Source: Oscillospiraceae bacterium
GTDB lineage: Bacteria; Bacillota; Clostridia; Oscillospirales; Ruminococcaceae
Assembly: GCA_017828835.1 (NCBI GenBank)
Contig: JAGAEK010000167.1
Span: 1 to 8,494, forward strand
Reading direction: 5' to 3'
Length of the DNA: 8,494 bases
The position numbers and the translations under genes were made by a program. The notes under the pieces were generated by a model. That model was given only the letters and a program-made list of their open reading frames with translations. It was not told the origin of the DNA and searched no databases. Shown in pieces: positions 5,304-8,494 of the stretch; position 1 is the first letter of the stretch; every line of letters starts with the position of its first letter.

Positions 5304-7274
5304 CTATATTTCTTTTTCCGTTTCTCCGGAAAGCTCCATCCAGAGCTCATAATTTTCATCTATTTTTGCCCTTAGCTCGTCCATCTTCTCACAGCGTTTT
5401 GCAATCTCCCGATAGTCGGAGCTGACTTCGGGAAGTGTCAGTTCGTCCTCGAGCGATCGAAGTTCGGTCTCCCAAAACGATATTTCCTCTTCCAGACGCC
5501 TTATTTCGCTGTTCTTTTTTACTTCTGCGGCTCTTTCTTTTTTTGAACGGTATTTTTTCTCGACGTTCGGAACGTCCGAAAGCGTCGGCGTTTTGATTTT
5601 TTTGCGTTCTGCTTCGAATCTCGCGGAATCCATTGTTTTAACCGGCGTCGTTACCGTTCTTTGAGGAGATATTTTTTTCCTCAGATATTCGTCGTATCCG
5701 CCTTTATATTCATCGATCCCGTGTCCGGTTATCTCCAATATCCTGTCGGGTACTCTGTTCAGAAGATATCGGTCGTGCGATACCATTATCAAAGTACCTT
5801 TAAAATCCTGCAGTGCTTTGTCGAGTGCTTCTTTTGCGGCGATATCAAGATGGTTGGAGGGCTCGTCAAGAATCAGAGTGTTGGCTTTTTCTTTCATAAG
5901 TATACAAAAAGCAAGTTTCGCCTTTTCGCCGCCGCTCAGCATAGCCGTCTTTTTATATACGTTTTCACCCGTTAATCTAACTCTTCCGAGCGCTGTTCTG
6001 ATTTCGAGCTCCGTACTTCTTAAATTTCGGTTCCAAAGCTCATCCAGGACGGTATTGTTCGGATCTATTCCCGACATCTGCTGATCGTAATACCCGATTT
6101 CAACGTTTCGTCCCCAGGTAACTTTTCCGAAGCGATGTTTGCCGCGCTTTTGTATACTTTTTAAAAGCGAAGATTTTCCGACGCCGTTTTCGCCTATTAT
6201 TGCGACTTTTTCTCCTCGGAGAACGTCTATGTTTATACCTTTTAAAAGTTCGACCGTTTCTTCTTCGTCGGCGTAAAGATCGAGCGATTCGACGTGGAGA
6301 ACGTCTTTTACGGGGTCTTTTTCAAAATCAAAATTGAATACCGGCGGTTTTACCAATTGAGCGGGAGGTTCAACAAGTTCCATTCTGTCTATTTCCGCGA
6401 GCCGGCTTTTGGCGCTGTTTGAGGTACTTGCTCTTGCGATATTTTTTTCGGCGTATTCCTTGAGTTTTGCTATTCTCTCGGTTTGCGCGTCGTATTCTTT
6501 TTGCATCCTTTCGGTGCGTTCTTGTTTCAACACGACGTATTTAGCGTAGTTACCGTTATATCTGACGAGTTTTTTCGCCTCTATCTCACAAATAGAGGTC
6601 GTTATTTTGTCCAGAAAATATCTGTCGTGCGACACGACGAGTATAGCGCCTTTATATTCCGACAAATACTGCTCGAGCCAATCCAGAGTTTTGAAATCGA
6701 GGTGGTTCGTCGGCTCGTCAAGTATCAAAAGATCCGGTTCTTCAAGCAATAATTTTGCAAGTGCAAGTCTTGTTTTTTCTCCTCCTGACAAGGTTTGCGC
6801 CAAAGTGTCGTCCATGCCGGAAAAGCCCATACCGTTCATAACACTCTTGATTTTAACTTCGCTCATATAGCCGTCGCCGCTCTCGAAAAAATCGGTCAGT
6901 TTTTCATATTCTGAGGAGAGTTTTGCATATTCTGACTCCGAGATACCGCCGTTTGCGATCTCTTTCTCGATGCTTCTCATTCTCTCCCAAGCCTTGTTGT
7001 ATTTTTCAAACGGTCTGTGAAGTTCCCGGGAAATAGTGTTTTTCTCGTCGATACCGCCGTTTTGCTTCAAATAACCGATCCTTGTGTTCATGACGGATAT
7101 TTCGCCCGAATCGTAACTCTCTTCGCCGCAAAGTATCTTCAATAAGGTCGTTTTTCCGCAGCCGTTCACGCCGATAAGCCCGATCCTGTCTTTGTTTTCG
7201 ATTTTTAACGAGACGTGATCGAGTATTAAATCAGCGCCGAAGCTTTTTGTGATATTTTCAGCAAAAAGTACCAA
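5304..7274 (-). CDS. ABC-F family ATP-binding protein (YdiF-like)
   Basis: A 656-residue soluble protein with two ATPase domains and no membrane segment, as in ABC-F ribosome-associated factors that act on stalled or drug-bound ribosomes. Domain 1 has Walker A GVNGCGKT (35-42), signature LSGGEK (162-167), Walker B LLILDEP (182-188) and the H-loop SHDR (His216). A charged linker spans about 235-320 and probes the ribosomal P/E-site region in the family. Domain 2 has Walker A GENGVGKS (361-368), LSGGEK (446-451), LILDEPSNHLD (467-477) and SHDR (His500). The C-terminal 585-655 is a coiled coil of the Uup/YdiF type. All catalytic residues are intact. It starts with TTG (7272-7274), supported by a strong GGGAGGAA site (7288-7281) 8 nt upstream. 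It lies 21 nt after the permease gene and is probably co-transcribed. Whether it is a housekeeping or a resistance factor cannot be told from sequence. Confidence 0.95.
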   Translation of the reverse strand: MVLFAENITKSFGADLILDHVSLKIENKDRIGLIGVNGCGKTTLLKILCGEESYDSGEISVMNTRIGYLKQNGGIDEKNTISRELHRPFEKYNKAWERMRSIEKEIANGGISESEYAKLSSEYEKLTDFFESGDGYMSEVKIKSVMNGMGFSGMDDTLAQTLSGGEKTRLALAKLLLEEPDLLILDEPTNHLDFKTLDWLEQYLSEYKGAILVVSHDRYFLDKITTSICEIEAKKLVRYNGNYAKYVVLKQERTERMQKEYDAQTERIAKLKEYAEKNIARASTSNSAKSRLAEIDRMELVEPPAQLVKPPVFNFDFEKDPVKDVLHVESLDLYADEEETVELLKGINIDVLRGEKVAIIGENGVGKSSLLKSIQKRGKHRFGKVTWGRNVEIGYYDQQMSGIDPNNTVLDELWNRNLRSTELEIRTALGRVRLTGENVYKKTAMLSGGEKAKLAFCILMKEKANTLILDEPSNHLDIAAKEALDKALQDFKGTLIMVSHDRYLLNRVPDRILEITGHGIDEYKGGYDEYLRKKISPQRTVTTPVKTMDSARFEAERKKIKTPTLSDVPNVEKKYRSKKERAAEVKKNSEIRRLEEEISFWETELRSLEDELTLPEVSSDYREIAKRCEKMDELRAKIDENYELWMELSGETEKEI

Positions 7275-7295
7275 CTGAACTTCCTCCCGAAAGAT

Positions 7296-8240
7296 CTATA
7301 TGAGCGTGTTCAGATAGACGATGAAAGGTATCGTTACAACGCTCAGAATTATCGTTATGATTATAAATCCGCAAGCATATTCTCCGTCTATACCCTCTCT
7401 GGTAGGCATGAAACTTGTTGCGACCGATACGGGGCAGGACGCTTCGATCAGACATACGCCGATAACGGTTTTTATTATGTCGGTGTTTCCGAACAACACC
7501 GAAATACCTTTAAAAACCGCCAAGGTAACGAGCGGTATCAACAATAGCCGCAAAAAAGTCACTTTATACGTCAAATTGTCTTTAAGATAATCGCCGAGCT
7601 TTGTCTGTGCCGCAAACGCACCGCACATTATCATAGCAAGAGGAGTGTTCATTTCCGATATTGCGTTTATCGGGATCGCTATGACAGAAGGGAAACGTAT
7701 ATTCGCAAGATAAAACACTATTGCCGCCACAGCTCCGACGACTCCCGGATTAAAAAATATCTTTTTTATTGAGATATTTTTAAATCCGCCGGTCAAACGC
7801 GCAAATCCGAACGTCCAGGAAATTATGTTGAAAATCAAAAGGTAGGCCGTGGCGTAAAACGCCGCATCGGTTCCGTAAGCCGCTTTCACTAGAGGGATCG
7901 CCACGAATCCCGCGTTTGAATAAACGACTCCGAATCCGGCGATCCTTCTTTTTACGTCGCCGTCTTTGTCTCCGATCATCAATCTGTCGATAAGGATCCC
8001 GATAACGTGCGCGACGATAGAAATAACGAGTACGATCAGAAAGCCGGTTGTACGTACGGCGGTTTTTTCGACCTGCGTAGCGCTTATCATCATAAGCGGG
8101 ATTATAATGGACATAAGTAATTTTGCAAATTGAAGATTTCCGGATTTCGTTATTTTACCTAATTTGAATAAAACGTATCCGACCGACATATAAAGTAGCA
8201 TTATCACACATTGTTTTGCTACTATCAACGCTGTAGTCAT
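7296..8240 (-). CDS. AEC-family (auxin efflux carrier-like) transporter
   Basis: A 314-residue membrane protein with about ten hydrophobic segments across its whole length, the usual size for bacterial AEC permeases. Family marks: the early GYVLFKLGKIT segment (21-31), GVVYSNAGFVAIPLVKAAYG (104-123) with the SNxGFxxIPL motif, FFNPGVVGA (162-170) starting the second half, NTPLAMIMCGAFA (198-210), and LIEASCPVSVATSFM (264-278). Relatives export malate, other organic acids or unknown metabolites; the substrate here is unknown. ATG start (8238-8240) with GAAAGGA (8255-8249) 8 nt upstream. A good sigma-A promoter lies at 8274-8302. It precedes the ABC-F gene on the same strand by 21 nt, and that gene's ribosome site lies in the gap, so the two probably form an operon. 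Confidence 0.93.
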   Translation of the reverse strand: MTTALIVAKQCVIMLLYMSVGYVLFKLGKITKSGNLQFAKLLMSIIIPLMMISATQVEKTAVRTTGFLIVLVISIVAHVIGILIDRLMIGDKDGDVKRRIAGFGVVYSNAGFVAIPLVKAAYGTDAAFYATAYLLIFNIISWTFGFARLTGGFKNISIKKIFFNPGVVGAVAAIVFYLANIRFPSVIAIPINAISEMNTPLAMIMCGAFAAQTKLGDYLKDNLTYKVTFLRLLLIPLVTLAVFKGISVLFGNTDIIKTVIGVCLIEASCPVSVATSFMPTREGIDGEYACGFIIITIILSVVTIPFIVYLNTLI

Positions 8241-8273
8241 TTCCGGCTTCCTTTCTTTTTTACTGTCTTTTAG

Positions 8274-8302
8274 ATTATATATTATTTTTTCCTTTGTTAC
8301 AA
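8274..8302 (-). promoter_or_regulatory. Sigma-A promoter for the AEC permease gene
   Basis: On the minus strand TTGTAA (8302-8297), exactly 17 bp and a perfect TATAAT (8279-8274). The transcript would start near 8267, about 27 nt before the permease ATG, leaving room for its ribosome site. The whole promoter lies inside the last codons of the small gene 8275-8430, whose stop codon overlaps the -10 box. Confidence 0.7.
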
Positions 8303-8430
8303 CCTTCTTCGACGGTTATTTGCAAATATTTTGCCGCGATACGTTCTATTTCTTTGAGTAGTTCGGCGGTGCGTTTATCCGAACTTTCGCCGACGTATTC
8401 AAACTTGATTTTGACGTTGTCATCAGTCAT
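8275..8430 (-). CDS. Small 51-residue protein of unknown function
   Basis: An open frame on the minus strand from ATG (8428-8430) to TAA (8275-8277): MTDDNVKIKFEYVGESSDKR, then TAELLKEIERIAAKYLQITV, then EEGCNKGKNNI. A GGGGAG ribosome site lies 10 nt upstream. The first third suggests a beta strand (VKIKFEYVG) and residues 19-37 an amphipathic helix (KRTAELLKEIERIAAKYLQ). The composition is normal for a coded protein, with no low complexity. No family is recognised. No signal or membrane segment is present, so it should be cytoplasmic. It lies upstream of the AEC permease (35 nt gap) and could be co-transcribed with it, although the permease has its own promoter within the end of this gene. 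It may follow another gene outside the window. Confidence 0.6.
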   Translation of the reverse strand: MTDDNVKIKFEYVGESSDKRTAELLKEIERIAAKYLQITVEEGCNKGKNNI

Positions 8431-8456
8431 TTTCGAGTCACTCCCCGAGATATTTT

Positions 8457-8483
8457 ATTATAGTCATCCTGATCCTATTACAA
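8457..8483 (-). promoter_or_regulatory. Possible promoter for the small gene at 8275-8430
   Basis: On the minus strand TTGTAA (8483-8478) and TATAAT (8462-8457) are separated by 15 bp, short for sigma-A. The -35 and -10 hexamers are the same as those of the permease promoter. It lies about 27 nt upstream of the small gene's ATG. Weak call. Confidence 0.3.
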
Positions 8484-8494
8484 AATAAACCGAG

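Noticed and set aside
8438..8494. Open minus-strand frame at the right edge reading ...FCNRIRMTIIKYLGE and ending TGA at 8438-8440; another ends at 8464-8466
   Set aside because: Either could be the end of a gene entering from the right, but with 10-18 residues visible neither can be supported or told apart from chance.

Overview
The window comes from a spore-forming member of the Bacillota, most likely class Clostridia. The main evidence is the consecutive minus-strand genes spoIIGA, sigE and sigG, the mother-cell/forespore sigma-factor cluster that is conserved in order across endospore formers. A SleB-type cortex hydrolase, a YpsA-type (DUF1273) protein, Gram-positive lipoprotein and AGGAGG-like ribosome sites, and a moderate G+C content agree. 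Genus cannot be told from the sequence alone. No phage, IS element, CRISPR array, rRNA or tRNA was seen.

Left edge (1-500): two broken genes meet head to head. A minus-strand fragment of a DUF11-repeat surface protein has lost its first residues, and a plus-strand C-terminal piece of a DHHW-family (SGNH-like) protein has lost its beginning. Their homologies meet at about 189-215, so this is either a real rearrangement joint or an assembly join. A perfect hairpin plus T-run ends the DHHW side.

Sporulation block (502-3038, minus): spoIIGA -> sigE -> sigG. SpoIIGA is the membrane aspartic protease that matures pro-SigE. SigE runs the mother-cell programme and SigG the late forespore programme. 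Two translation signals stand out. sigG starts with GUG next to a hairpin that holds its Shine-Dalgarno sequence in the loop, the same design reported in Bacillus subtilis. sigE seems to have a full-length pro-sequence only if translation starts at an AUU codon upstream of the obvious GUG.

Divergent plus-strand block (3274-5300): a SLOG/YpsA-like nucleotide-binding protein and an unrecognised lipoprotein, 2 nt apart, form a small operon ending in a strong terminator. A sleB-like spore-cortex hydrolase gene starts directly after that terminator.

Right block (5304-8494, minus): a small 51-residue protein, an AEC-family permease with its own sigma-A-type promoter buried in the end of the small gene, and a duplicated-ATPase ABC-F protein of the YdiF type. 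The ABC-F gene converges on sleB with only 3 nt between the stop codons and no terminator.

I did not find a convincing new multi-gene system. The most interesting items are the translational control signals of sigG and sigE, the truncated-gene joint at the left edge, and the unannotated 51-residue gene with an embedded promoter.
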